From positions 186,001-250,000 of the forward strand of contig NZ_WHNY01000060.1 in the NCBI RefSeq assembly GCF_013141695.1: a DNA stretch of 64,000 nucleotides, read 5' to 3'. The notes below the pieces were generated by a model. It saw only the letters and a program-made list of their open reading frames with translations. It was not told the origin of the DNA and searched no databases. Source of the DNA: Paenibacillus plantarum (GTDB taxonomy: Bacteria; Bacillota; Bacilli; Paenibacillales; NBRC-103111). Positions 44,570 through 52,883 of the stretch are shown in pieces. Both the position numbers and the translations under genes were made by a program. The number at the start of each line of letters is the position of its first letter. Within the stretch, counting starts at the first letter, position 1.

Positions 44570-45247
44570 CTATCTGCCCGGCAGTAGCTGCTTAATCCAA
44601 CCGCCGAAGCTCTTCGGATTCCGCGTTTGAATGAGCACGACGCCTTCGCCGCGGAAGCGGCAGACCACGCCTTCGCCACTGGTAAGGCTGGAAATCCAGC
44701 CTTTTGCGGCTTTTTCAATCGTATACTGCGTATAATCCGGCCAAGCGACAAGGTGTCCGTTATCGATGAGCACTTCCTCGCCGGGTTTTAAGTTAACCGC
44801 ATGAATCGCCCCGTAAGAGGAAAGGAACACAGTGCCTCTACCGCTGATCTCTACGATGAAGAAGCCTTCGCCCGACATGAAGCCGCTCATCAGATTCTGC
44901 ATTTTCGTGTTCACCTGGATACCGGAGGTGCCGGCAAGGAAGCCGTCCTTCTGCACATAAAGCTTGTATGAGCCATCTAGCTCGACAGCCTCAATGTCGC
45001 CGATCACAGCAGGGGCGAGCAGAACCTCACCTGATCCACGATTGGGGGTCAATTCTTGGAAGAAGAACTTCTCTCCGCTGAGCATGCGGCCGAGTCCCCT
45101 CATGATCCCGCCATCTACGGTTCCTTTGAGTTCGATATTCGGGGACATAGAGACCATCGCGCCGGCTTCTGCTTTAATGTTCTCACCAGCTTCAAGCTGC
45201 ACGCGCAGCATAGGAAATGCGCCTTTATATAAAATTTCGTGTTTCAT
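44570..45247 (-). CDS. AIM24/TIGR00266 family protein
   Basis: A 225-residue protein of the AIM24 family (double-stranded beta-helix): EAGAMVSMSPNIELKG, FFIVEISGRGTVFLSSYGAI and LTSGEGVVCRFRGEGVVLIQTRNP are family segments. The function in bacteria is unknown. ATG 45247 follows TGGAGGA. It lies 50 bp downstream of the MFS gene on the same strand. Confidence 0.9.
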   Translation of the reverse strand: MKHEILYKGAFPMLRVQLEAGENIKAEAGAMVSMSPNIELKGTVDGGIMRGLGRMLSGEKFFFQELTPNRGSGEVLLAPAVIGDIEAVELDGSYKLYVQKDGFLAGTSGIQVNTKMQNLMSGFMSGEGFFIVEISGRGTVFLSSYGAIHAVNLKPGEEVLIDNGHLVAWPDYTQYTIEKAAKGWISSLTSGEGVVCRFRGEGVVLIQTRNPKSFGGWIKQLLPGR

Positions 45248-45297
45248 CGTAATCCTCCATTTTACTTATTTTTAGATGAACAAATGCCTTTATTTCT

Positions 45298-46497
45298 CTA
45301 CGCCCCTTTGGGCCGTATGGTTGCATCCAAGCTGCGATTCGCATACACGAACACCGCGCAGATTAGCAAAATACTCATCGTGACATAGAACACGGAAGTG
45401 AAGCCGTACGCAGCTGCCAAATGACTGCCGAGCAGGGGGCCGATTAGATTGCCAAGGAATAGTGAGGACGTATTGAATCCATAAGCGGTGCCTTGAATCT
45501 CTGGGGCTGCAAGTTTCATGACCAGTGCGTTCAACGAAGGAATCATGCCACCGATGAACAGCCCGAGCAGGAATCTACCGACCAACAACATAGTGATATT
45601 CGTGGCAAAAGCCTGCGGGATAAAAGCGACTGCCGCCATAACGAGGGCAATGACCAGCGTCATGCGTTGACCGATTCGGTCACCTAGCCTTCCCAATGTA
45701 GGAGCTCCGAATAAATTGGCGATACCGGTAATTGCGACGATCAGTCCGGCAAAAAAAGCCAAGTGCGCCCCTGTGTATAAGGTCTTGGCATACACCGTTA
45801 CGATCGGTTCGATGCTCATCATTCCGATCTGTGTGATCAGGGATGCGGCGAACACAGGCAATAAGGGGCGAAACAAACGCCACTGTGTCTTCTGTTTAAC
45901 TTTTTTGTCAGAAGCGGGCTTCCGTTCCTCCTTGATGAACACCATCACGATAATACTGGCGCATAGCATGAGTCCGCCTGTGAAGAAGAACACATGGTGG
46001 TACCCGAGAAAGCTTGCCAGCACACCGCCAATTAAGGGGCCGATGAGTGTGCCTGCAATAGCGCCAGTTTGCAGCGTGCCTAGCGACTTCCCGGAATGCT
46101 CTCGCGGTGTCAGAGAGGCTTGCAACGAAACCGCCATCGAGATGAAGCCGGAGAAGAATCCGTTCAGCAACCTCAGCGATAATAGCTGCCAGGGTGATGT
46201 GACGATGCCCATGAGTGCTGTTACGATGGCCATACCAAATCCGGCGCGAAGCAGCATGATTTTGCGCCCACGTCGATCGGCAATGGCTCCCCATAGCGGC
46301 TGGGTCAAAAAGGAAGTGATGAATTGGGCAGCCACGATCCAGCCTGTCCAACGGACAATATCATCTAGATCATGAACCCCTAATTCCCCGATATAGAGAG
46401 GTAAGAACGGTAGAACCAAATTCATGCCACACGTTATGGAGAAGTTCGCGCCCCAGAGTATCCATAATGACTTTTTCCAATGTAAGGGGGTTGCCAT
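45298..46497 (-). CDS. MFS multidrug efflux transporter (MdtG/YfmO-like)
   Basis: A 399-residue twelve-helix major facilitator. The loop motif GAIADRRGRKIMLLR between helices 2 and 3 and GAIAGTLIGPLIGGVLA (motif C) in helix 5 identify a drug:H+ antiporter. ATG 46497 follows AAGGAG. The AraC gene lies 60 bp upstream on the same strand. Confidence 0.92.
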   Translation of the reverse strand: MATPLHWKKSLWILWGANFSITCGMNLVLPFLPLYIGELGVHDLDDIVRWTGWIVAAQFITSFLTQPLWGAIADRRGRKIMLLRAGFGMAIVTALMGIVTSPWQLLSLRLLNGFFSGFISMAVSLQASLTPREHSGKSLGTLQTGAIAGTLIGPLIGGVLASFLGYHHVFFFTGGLMLCASIIVMVFIKEERKPASDKKVKQKTQWRLFRPLLPVFAASLITQIGMMSIEPIVTVYAKTLYTGAHLAFFAGLIVAITGIANLFGAPTLGRLGDRIGQRMTLVIALVMAAVAFIPQAFATNITMLLVGRFLLGLFIGGMIPSLNALVMKLAAPEIQGTAYGFNTSSLFLGNLIGPLLGSHLAAAYGFTSVFYVTMSILLICAVFVYANRSLDATIRPKGA

Positions 46498-46525
46498 GAT
46501 GAGGACTCCTTATCCTTTTTTTCTC

Positions 46526-46552
46526 AGTATAGCATAAATGGATCGATCCCAA
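46526..46552 (-). promoter_or_regulatory. Possible promoter of the MFS gene
   Basis: On the minus strand TTGGGA is followed after 15 bp by TATACT preceded by TGC, an extended -10. The spacer is short, so activity may depend on the AraC regulator or on the extended -10. Confidence 0.4.
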
Positions 46553-46557
46553 AGCAT

Positions 46558-47448
46558 CTAGGTCCTTTGTGAAAACTGCTGCCGATAGCTGCGAGGCGAC
46601 ATTCCTTCCAGCTTGGTAAAGCTAGCTGCGAAATAAGCAGCCTGCTCAAAGCCAACCTCCTGAGCAATGTGTGCAATGGGCCGCTCCGTTTGCAAGAGTA
46701 AGAGCTTGGCCTGTGCCACTCTTACTTTCAGGAGATAAGTTACGGGTGAGCAGCCGTATTCTTTTTGCATACAGCGAGCGATATAGACAGGATGGAAATT
46801 GAGCTCATCGCCGAGTTGTTTAGCAGACACGGATTCGCGAAAGTGCTGCCGTAAGTACGAGGCCGCTTTCTCAGCGCAAGCTCTGGAGGCGGAGGCATGA
46901 TCTGTCTCACCAGACGCGGCAAGCTGATGCAGGATTTCTTGGAATAGCTGCTGCTGAGCAAAACGAACATTGCCCACATGCGCACGAGGCTGCAGCTGCA
47001 AAAGCTGATCGAAGATCTCGTACATTTTCTCAGGGTACTGCAGCGTCGTAAATTGTGGAATACGCATCGTGAAGGGTTCCACGGCGAAAGCTTCTACCAC
47101 GGCTTCCTCTGGAGCAGGATCCTCTAAGGAGACAGGGGTAACGACAGCAGGATTAATCAACTCCCATGCACCGCCTACATGAAAATGCAGCCAATAGGTG
47201 TGAGTTATCTCGGAGCATACCTGTGTCGCGAAGTGATAACGGTCAGGCCGCAAGATGACGGCTTGTCCTGCGCCAACCTCGAATCTGGCATCCTCCTCAC
47301 CGATGTAGAAGCAGCCGGAAATGGTGATAAGAAGATCAAAGACTTGGATGTTGCTGCGACTAGGGTGCTGTCCTCCCTTTGGAATGGCGTTCAATCCACT
47401 CGTGATATAGTGGGGCAGGGGAGGGATCGTGATCTCTAGAAATGCCAT
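46558..47448 (-). CDS. AraC-family transcriptional regulator (upstream of MFS gene)
   Basis: A 296-residue AraC regulator with an N-terminal cupin-like domain (GQAVILRPDRYHFATQ) and a C-terminal double HTH ending AASFTKLEGMSPRSYRQQFS. ATG 47448 with AGGTGG upstream is preferred to GTG 47457. It is divergent from the MATE gene and precedes the MFS gene, so it may control either. Confidence 0.9.
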   Translation of the reverse strand: MAFLEITIPPLPHYITSGLNAIPKGGQHPSRSNIQVFDLLITISGCFYIGEEDARFEVGAGQAVILRPDRYHFATQVCSEITHTYWLHFHVGGAWELINPAVVTPVSLEDPAPEEAVVEAFAVEPFTMRIPQFTTLQYPEKMYEIFDQLLQLQPRAHVGNVRFAQQQLFQEILHQLAASGETDHASASRACAEKAASYLRQHFRESVSAKQLGDELNFHPVYIARCMQKEYGCSPVTYLLKVRVAQAKLLLLQTERPIAHIAQEVGFEQAAYFAASFTKLEGMSPRSYRQQFSQRT

Positions 47449-47506
47449 GAAAGCCACCTGCTTAATCCAGAATGAAAGTTGGAATTGTATAAGTTTCAGT
47501 TGCGAT

Positions 47507-47540
47507 GTTGATACATGAAATCAACTATAACAGCTATAAT
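47507..47540 (+). promoter_or_regulatory. Possible operator and -10 between AraC and MATE genes
   Basis: GTTGAT and ATCAAC form an inverted repeat with a seven-base centre, followed by TATAAT at 47535-47540 on the MATE side. A -35 at normal spacing is not evident. Confidence 0.35.
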
Positions 47541-47605
47541 TTGAACTGACTACTAAGTTTCATTTTCATAATAAATAGAGAATCACACTGGATGGTGGCG
47601 TGTAC

Positions 47606-49000
47606 ATGAAGGCTGAGAGAAATAAATATTCGTTATGGTTTTTAGCATGGCCTATATTTGTAGAATTACTGCTGCAACTGCTTTTGGGAGCTGTTGATAC
47701 ACTTATGGTTAGCCGCGTTTCAGACGATGCTGTTGCGGTAGTTGGCTTGGCGAACCAGATCTTTCAAGCGGTTATGATTTTATTCATGACCGTGGCCAGC
47801 GGTGCAGGTATTCTCATTGCACAGAAAATCGGGGCCAATCAGCAGGAATCTGCACGAACAGTCGGGATTATGGCTGTTACGATAAGCGGACTCATTGGTG
47901 CAATTCTCAGTGTGATCCTGTACGTAGAGGCAGTTCCACTTGCGAGGCTGTTTCAATTAGAAGAGCGGTTAATCCCAATGGCACATACGTACATTTCAAT
48001 TGTCGGCAGTGGCATGGTGTTGACGGCCTTAACAGCTACACTCAGCACAGCGATTCGAAATACAGGAAACACGAAGGGACCGATGATTATCGCGATCGGG
48101 ATGAATGTGATCCATGTCGTATTGAATTACGCTTGGATCAATGGTGCTTTCGGATTTCCGCAGCTAGGCTTAACCGGGGTTGCGATTTCAACCTTACTGA
48201 GCCGATTAGTTGCGACTTGTTTGCTTCTCTATATGTTTGTTTCGATCTTTGAGCGAAGGATTAGATGGCGTGATCTGGGCGTTTTTAACCGAAAACTATT
48301 TAGTGAAATTATCCGAATTGGCTGGCCGCTCGGCGTCAATATGTCGTCTTGGGTGTTGTCGCAGCTCGCGATTTATAGCTTTTTGGCAACGATGGGTGCT
48401 GCAGCATTGGCAGCTAGAACGTATATGAATACACTTGAATCCATCTGTTTCATGTTAGGTTATTCGATTGCTTTATCCGCACAAATCCAGATTGCGCATC
48501 TATTCGGTTCTGGGCAAACGCAGGCGGCGTACAAAGCAGGTTACCGCGGTACGTGGATTGGGCTGGGCTTAGTTGGATGCAACAGCATTCTTCTTTTGAT
48601 CATCGGAAAAAGCTTCTTAGGCTTCTTCAGTTCAGACAAAGCGATTATTGAGCTGGCCCTTTCTTGTTTAGTGCTAACAGCGATACTGCAGCCAGGCCGA
48701 ATGATCAATATGGGCTTTGGTAATGCACTTAATGCGATTGGTGATACTCGTTTCAATATGGTGATTTCGCTGTTCTCGATGTGGGGTGTTGCTGCGGGTC
48801 TTTCTTATGTGTTGGGTTTGCATTACGGTTTAGGGTTAGCGGGCATTTACATAGCGATGATGTGCGACGAGTATCTTCGTGGTATTCTGGTGGCTATCCG
48901 CTGGCGGAGAAAGAAGTATTTGCGTTTGGCAGAAGGACGGACGAAAGGTATTGAAGTAGTAGGGCCGACTCCAAAAGTAGGCTACACAAGCCATCCATAA
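47606..49000 (+). CDS. MATE-family efflux transporter
   Basis: A 464-residue twelve-helix MATE protein (cation-coupled drug efflux). WPIFVELLLQLLLGAVDTLMVSRVSDDAVAVVG at the start is interrupted by the family's VDTLMVSR motif, and the internal second half repeats the fold (IRIGWPLGVNMSSWVLSQ). ATG 47606 is more likely than GTG 47600. Its 3' end overlaps the convergent toxin gene by 19 bp. Confidence 0.92.
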   Translation: MKAERNKYSLWFLAWPIFVELLLQLLLGAVDTLMVSRVSDDAVAVVGLANQIFQAVMILFMTVASGAGILIAQKIGANQQESARTVGIMAVTISGLIGAILSVILYVEAVPLARLFQLEERLIPMAHTYISIVGSGMVLTALTATLSTAIRNTGNTKGPMIIAIGMNVIHVVLNYAWINGAFGFPQLGLTGVAISTLLSRLVATCLLLYMFVSIFERRIRWRDLGVFNRKLFSEIIRIGWPLGVNMSSWVLSQLAIYSFLATMGAAALAARTYMNTLESICFMLGYSIALSAQIQIAHLFGSGQTQAAYKAGYRGTWIGLGLVGCNSILLLIIGKSFLGFFSSDKAIIELALSCLVLTAILQPGRMINMGFGNALNAIGDTRFNMVISLFSMWGVAAGLSYVLGLHYGLGLAGIYIAMMCDEYLRGILVAIRWRRKKYLRLAEGRTKGIEVVGPTPKVGYTSHP

Positions 49001-49299
49001 TCTTGTCGGCAATCTAGTACAAAATCAACGAAGACCGTTGTTTGCTTAATTTGGTAGATCAAGAGGTATCGCTTGCACAATACCAATTTTCGATATTTAT
49101 TAATGGGAACATAACTATCAGTTAACCATGGATTTCTTTCTGGAAAGCTTTCCAATGATTTTGCCGAAATTATAAAATCATTAATTAAATTTTGTGCGGC
49201 TGGTGCACTTACATTTGCTAAAAATCGGGCATGTGAAACCAGCATTTCACTTGCCCTATCGGAAATGATGACCGAGTATTGGTTATCTGCGTTTGCCAT
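48982..49299 (-). CDS. RelE/ParE-family toxin
   Basis: A 105-residue protein of the RelE/ParE fold: YSVIISDRASEML start, helical FLANVSAPAAQNLINDF, and the terminal strands YRKLVLCKRYLLIYQI and VFVDFVLDCRQDY. Such toxins cleave ribosome-bound mRNA or inhibit gyrase; which is not clear. It overlaps the antitoxin end by 17 bp, the standard coupled arrangement. Confidence 0.85.
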   Translation of the reverse strand: MANADNQYSVIISDRASEMLVSHARFLANVSAPAAQNLINDFIISAKSLESFPERNPWLTDSYVPINKYRKLVLCKRYLLIYQIKQTTVFVDFVLDCRQDYGWLV

Positions 49300-49567
49300 C
49301 TAATACCTCTTTAACAGCTATTTGCATAAGTGAGGCCACATCATCAATGGAAGCGCCTCGCTTCCCGGCAATTCGGTCCTCTTCCACAGCTACCAAATTT
49401 TCCCGCAGTCTTAGCATGCTTTCACGTCTGGCAAATGCGACAATATCCATGACGACCAAATCGCCTTCACCATTTTTAGTAAGATAGACAGGTTCCCCAG
49501 TTTCTTTACACATTTCAGAAATTTGATTATAGTTTTTTCTTATTGCTGCTGATGGTTTTATATACAT
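49283..49567 (-). CDS. Phd/YefM-family antitoxin
   Basis: A 94-residue antitoxin with the Phd/YefM N-terminal DNA-binding fold (IKPSAAIRKNYNQISEMC, EPVYLTKNGEGDLVVMDI) and a C-terminal toxin-binding tail. ATG 49567 has GAGGTG six bases upstream; GTG 49573 is an alternative. It should repress its own promoter together with the toxin. Confidence 0.87.
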   Translation of the reverse strand: MYIKPSAAIRKNYNQISEMCKETGEPVYLTKNGEGDLVVMDIVAFARRESMLRLRENLVAVEEDRIAGKRGASIDDVASLMQIAVKEVLDGKRR

Positions 49568-49588
49568 AATCACACCTCATTCGTAGCA

Positions 49589-49608
49589 GTATTATACTTA
49601 TATAATAC
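49589..49608 (-). promoter_or_regulatory. Palindromic operator of the toxin-antitoxin pair
   Basis: GTATTATA and TATAATAC form perfect 8-bp arms around CTTA, about 20 bp before the antitoxin start, and contain -10-like TATAAT. This is a good candidate for autorepression by the complex. Confidence 0.6.
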
Positions 49609-49691
49609 CCTTATTATACTACGCAGTAACCTTGGATACTAGCTAATTCCATTGCAATTCAATGGAATTAGGCATTACAAGCATCTATCTC

Positions 49692-50597
49692 CTACCTTCG
49701 GTAAGTACGAAACCGAATATCCTGATTATAGTTGCCGAAGCCTTCCCCATACAGCGTCAACCCACCGACATGCTCGGCATGCTCGGGTACTTCTAATCGT
49801 AAGGTCCACTCGTTTCGTGAGATAGGAAGGTCTTGAATGGTAACGGTGGAAAGCAGTTGTCCATCGATAAATGTTCCCGCTTCGGTGATGCGAAGTACCT
49901 TCAACCAACCATATTGGTTCGTATAGTCCGACCACCAAGATGGCGTAAGAAGGCCGCGGCCAGCTCCGGAATCGCCAGGGCTCGTCCAATAGCCAAGCCG
50001 TGTATCATTGACATAAAAGTGAATATCGGACGGCCAATTGGCTGCGATACCTGGTGCTTCCGAGCCGATTTCAAGCGAGATTTCAATTTCCTCCAAAGTC
50101 TGACCTGGCAGCATATAGTTGGGAACGCGATATTCAACGAAGCCCTTGGCGAACCAAAGAATTTTGGCATGCATACGCTCGGGCTCGAAGAAAAATCGTG
50201 GGTCATCAAACTGACCAATCACTCGGTCAACTGAAGCTAAACCGCAAGTTGGATAGACCTCATAGCGAGTATAGTGACCTACAGGAACAGATACTTCATT
50301 GAATAATCGCTGCTGTTCGGTGGTCTGTGGAAGTTGAATGTCAATGCGCGATAGCGCTAATGTACAGATTTTGTGCGTACCACCTTGCTTACGAACGAGC
50401 TTCGTATGAATGAGGCCGCCATTTTCTAGCTTTTTGACATGCATCGTCACGATTGCACTACTGAGGGAAAGACGCTGCGCCAATTCCTTCACGTTCATCT
50501 CTTCTTCAGTCAATAATTCCAAAATATGCAGCCGCACATCGCTAGCCAATGCTTCATACAAAGGCAGCCATTTGCGGTCTGTTGTCGTTTGAATCAT
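49692..50597 (-). CDS. ArsR-type HTH regulator with C-terminal beta-domain, divergent from abfA
   Basis: A 301-residue protein: winged HTH in the first 90 residues (SDVRLHILELLTEEEMNVKE, LSLSSAIVTMHVKKLENGGLI), then about 200 residues of beta-rich sequence with YEVYPTCGLASVD. This two-domain type often sits beside arabinoside-degrading genes and probably senses the sugar through the C-terminal domain (inference). It is transcribed divergently from the arabinofuranosidase gene with a 167-bp shared region. Confidence 0.85.
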   Translation of the reverse strand: MIQTTTDRKWLPLYEALASDVRLHILELLTEEEMNVKELAQRLSLSSAIVTMHVKKLENGGLIHTKLVRKQGGTHKICTLALSRIDIQLPQTTEQQRLFNEVSVPVGHYTRYEVYPTCGLASVDRVIGQFDDPRFFFEPERMHAKILWFAKGFVEYRVPNYMLPGQTLEEIEISLEIGSEAPGIAANWPSDIHFYVNDTRLGYWTSPGDSGAGRGLLTPSWWSDYTNQYGWLKVLRITEAGTFIDGQLLSTVTIQDLPISRNEWTLRLEVPEHAEHVGGLTLYGEGFGNYNQDIRFRTYRR

Positions 50598-50636
50598 CCC
50601 ATCTACGCCTTCTTTCGTATCCTCTGATTAACATAA

Positions 50637-50740
50637 ATATGAATGCAACAAAAACGGGTGAAAGGTATTGATCTTCATCCTTTTTTATTGTTTAATATGA
50701 GCTATACATAACGTTTGTATTAACTGATTTGCATTTATAT
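50637..50740. promoter_or_regulatory. Inverted TTGCATTYATAT sites between regulator and abfA
   Basis: ATATGAATGCAA at 50637-50648 and TTGCATTTATAT at 50729-50740 are inverted copies, one near each divergent gene. The right copy overlaps a possible abfA promoter (TTGTAT at 50715, 17 bp, TATTAA at 50738). They are good operator candidates for the ArsR-type protein. Confidence 0.5.
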
Positions 50741-50764
50741 TAATTATACGATGAGGTGAGCAAA

Positions 50765-52276
50765 ATGTCTATGAAAGCAAGCATGATTATTGACAAGGAT
50801 TTCAAAGTAGGAGAAGTTGATCCACGGTTGTATGGTTCCTTTATTGAGCATTTGGGCCGTGCGGTGTATGGCGGGATTTATGAGCCCGGACATCCGCAAG
50901 CAGATGAACAGGGGTTTCGGGGAGATGTGCTGGAGTTAGTTAAAAGCCTGCATGTGCCGATTGTTCGTTATCCCGGCGGGAACTTTGTATCCGGTTACAA
51001 TTGGGAGGATGGCATCGGACCTGTGGATCAGCGCAAAAGACGTCTTGATCTTGCTTGGCGCACGATTGAGCCGAATTTGATCGGCCTTAATGAATTTATG
51101 GACTGGTGCCGCAAAGCGAACACGGATGCCATGATGGCTGTGAATCTAGGAACTCGTGGTCCTGATGAGGCGAGGGACATTATGGAATACGCTAACATCA
51201 CTGGCGGCACCTATTGGAGTGATTTGCGAATTTCCCATGGCTACCGCACACCGCATAACATCAAAACGTGGTGCTTAGGCAACGAAATGGATGGCCCGTG
51301 GCAAACCGGAAGCAAGACGGCGGTTGAATATGGCCGTATCGCCTGTGAAACAGCGAAAGTGATGAAGTGGGTCGATCCCTCAATCGAGCTGGTCGCTTGC
51401 GGCAGTTCTAGCTTAGTTATGCCTACCTTCCCTGATTGGGAAGCAACGGTTCTTGAGCATACCTATGATCATGTTGATTATATTTCGCTGCATCAGTACT
51501 ATGGCAATCGTGATCAAGATTCAGCGAATTTCCTTGCGCAATCCCTAGGCATGGACCGCTTCATTCATACCGTGATTGCTACAGCTGACTACGTTCAGGC
51601 GAAAAAGCGCGGCAAGAAGAAGATCAATCTTTCCTTCGATGAATGGAATGTATGGTATCACTCGCATGATGCCGACCGTAAGATCGAGCCATGGTCCATT
51701 GCACCTCCGCAGTTGGAGGACATCTATAACCATGAAGATGCGCTTCTTGTAGGCTGTATGCTAATTTCCATGCTGAAACGTGCGGATCGTGTCAAAATGG
51801 CCTGCTTAGCCCAACTGGTTAATGTGATTGCGCCTATTATGACCGCGAGTGGCGGCGCCGCGTGGAAGCAAACGATTTATTATCCTTATTTGCATGCAAG
51901 TGTGTACGGTCGTGGAACAGTTCTCGTACCGCTCATTAAGTCACCGAAGTATGACACGAAGGACTACACGGACGTACCTTATCTGGAGGCTGTTGCTGTG
52001 CATAACGAGGAAGCATCGGAGTTGACTATATTCGCAGTGAATCGTCATTTGTCGGAAGCACTACCTTTAGAGATGGATCTTCGCAGCTTCGGCGGCTTCC
52101 AAATCAAGGAGCATATCGTATTGGAGCATGAGGACCTCAAGGCTTCGAATACCTTGGACGCGCAAGATCGTGTGAAACCACATTCCGCAGGGAATGCCAC
52201 GATTTCTTCAAATGGACACATTGAGGCTGTTCTTGGTAAGGCTTCTTGGAATGTGATTCGTCTTAAGCTGGCGTAA
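50765..52276 (+). CDS. abfA: GH51 alpha-L-arabinofuranosidase
   Basis: A 503-residue intracellular enzyme that removes arabinofuranose from arabinan, arabinoxylan or arabinogalactan oligosaccharides. The acid/base is E174 in WCLGNEMDGPW and the nucleophile E293 in LSFDEWNVWY; SFIEHLGRAVYGGIYEPGHP is the GH51 N-terminal signature. Length is typical. ATG 50765 has GAGGTG six bases upstream; GTG 50756 is less likely. It is probably repressed by the divergent ArsR-type regulator. Confidence 0.96.
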   Translation: MSMKASMIIDKDFKVGEVDPRLYGSFIEHLGRAVYGGIYEPGHPQADEQGFRGDVLELVKSLHVPIVRYPGGNFVSGYNWEDGIGPVDQRKRRLDLAWRTIEPNLIGLNEFMDWCRKANTDAMMAVNLGTRGPDEARDIMEYANITGGTYWSDLRISHGYRTPHNIKTWCLGNEMDGPWQTGSKTAVEYGRIACETAKVMKWVDPSIELVACGSSSLVMPTFPDWEATVLEHTYDHVDYISLHQYYGNRDQDSANFLAQSLGMDRFIHTVIATADYVQAKKRGKKKINLSFDEWNVWYHSHDADRKIEPWSIAPPQLEDIYNHEDALLVGCMLISMLKRADRVKMACLAQLVNVIAPIMTASGGAAWKQTIYYPYLHASVYGRGTVLVPLIKSPKYDTKDYTDVPYLEAVAVHNEEASELTIFAVNRHLSEALPLEMDLRSFGGFQIKEHIVLEHEDLKASNTLDAQDRVKPHSAGNATISSNGHIEAVLGKASWNVIRLKLA

Positions 52277-52301
52277 AAATATCAAATAAATTCATATTAA
52301 A

Positions 52302-52398
52302 AGCCGCGAATTTGACCATAATAATGATATGAGAAGCCTTGATCGGTAGGAAAATCGAGGTTGTTCATGTGATGGTGCACGCGGCTCTTCTTTCTTTT
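52302..52398 (+). ncRNA. Possible structured RNA or long terminator after abfA
   Basis: AGCCGCG at 52302 pairs with CGCGGCT at 52380, with an inner CCTTGAT/ATCGAGG helix, and a TTCTTTCTTTT tract follows. The loop between the outer arms is about 70 bases, long for a simple terminator. I recognise no known RNA family. Confidence 0.35.
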
Positions 52399-52451
52399 CC
52401 AATCTACGCTCTGGTATGATGAGAGAAATGAGATTGAAGGAGTTTGCGCAC

Positions 52452-52784
52452 ATGAAAATGAGAATAGGTCTAGTTGGCGGCTTCTTGCTGGTCGCAGCAT
52501 TTAGCTTAACTGCTTGTGGAGATAAACCATCGGCGACACCGAGTGCGAGTGTTTCTGCAAAGGTAGACGTTCCAAAGTTATATCAAAATTACTGTATCTC
52601 CTGTCATGGTAATCAATTACAAGGTGGACAAGGTCCCAATATTCAAAAAGTGGGAGAACGCCTCACCGAAGCTGAAATCGTAAAGCGGATACAAAAGGGT
52701 GGGGGCGGGATGCCGCCGTTTCAGGTCACGATGAAGGAAGAAGAATTGAAAGCACTCGCAGCTTGGTTAGCTGGGTTAAAGTAA
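52452..52784 (+). CDS. cccB: Cytochrome c-551 lipoprotein
   Basis: A 110-residue lipoprotein with lipobox LTAC (Cys22) and a small class I cytochrome c domain: heme motif CISCH at 48-52, axial Met in GGMPPF near 85, and C-terminal helix LKALAAWLAG. It carries electrons at the outer membrane face, probably to the caa3 oxidase. ATG 52452 follows AAGGAG. It stands alone. Confidence 0.9.
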   Translation: MKMRIGLVGGFLLVAAFSLTACGDKPSATPSASVSAKVDVPKLYQNYCISCHGNQLQGGQGPNIQKVGERLTEAEIVKRIQKGGGGMPPFQVTMKEEELKALAAWLAGLK

Positions 52785-52803
52785 TTTACAGATACTGGAA
52801 TTG

Positions 52804-52823
52804 TTAAGGTTATATTAAGGTTA
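52804..52823 (+). promoter_or_regulatory. Direct repeat TTAAGGTTA, 11-bp phase
   Basis: TTAAGGTTA at 52804 and 52815 is an exact repeat one helical turn apart, 60 bp before the LTA-synthase-like gene. The spacing is like PhoP-type response regulator boxes (TTAACA repeats), although the hexamer differs. Confidence 0.4.
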
Positions 52824-52883
52824 GCTACATAATTCCTTCACAATTGACATTTACAATTAGGGGCATGAGGAGAGTGATGTAAG

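Noticed and set aside
45716..46375. 219-codon open frame on the plus strand
   Set aside because: Antisense to the MFS gene, whose product is a clear twelve-helix transporter.
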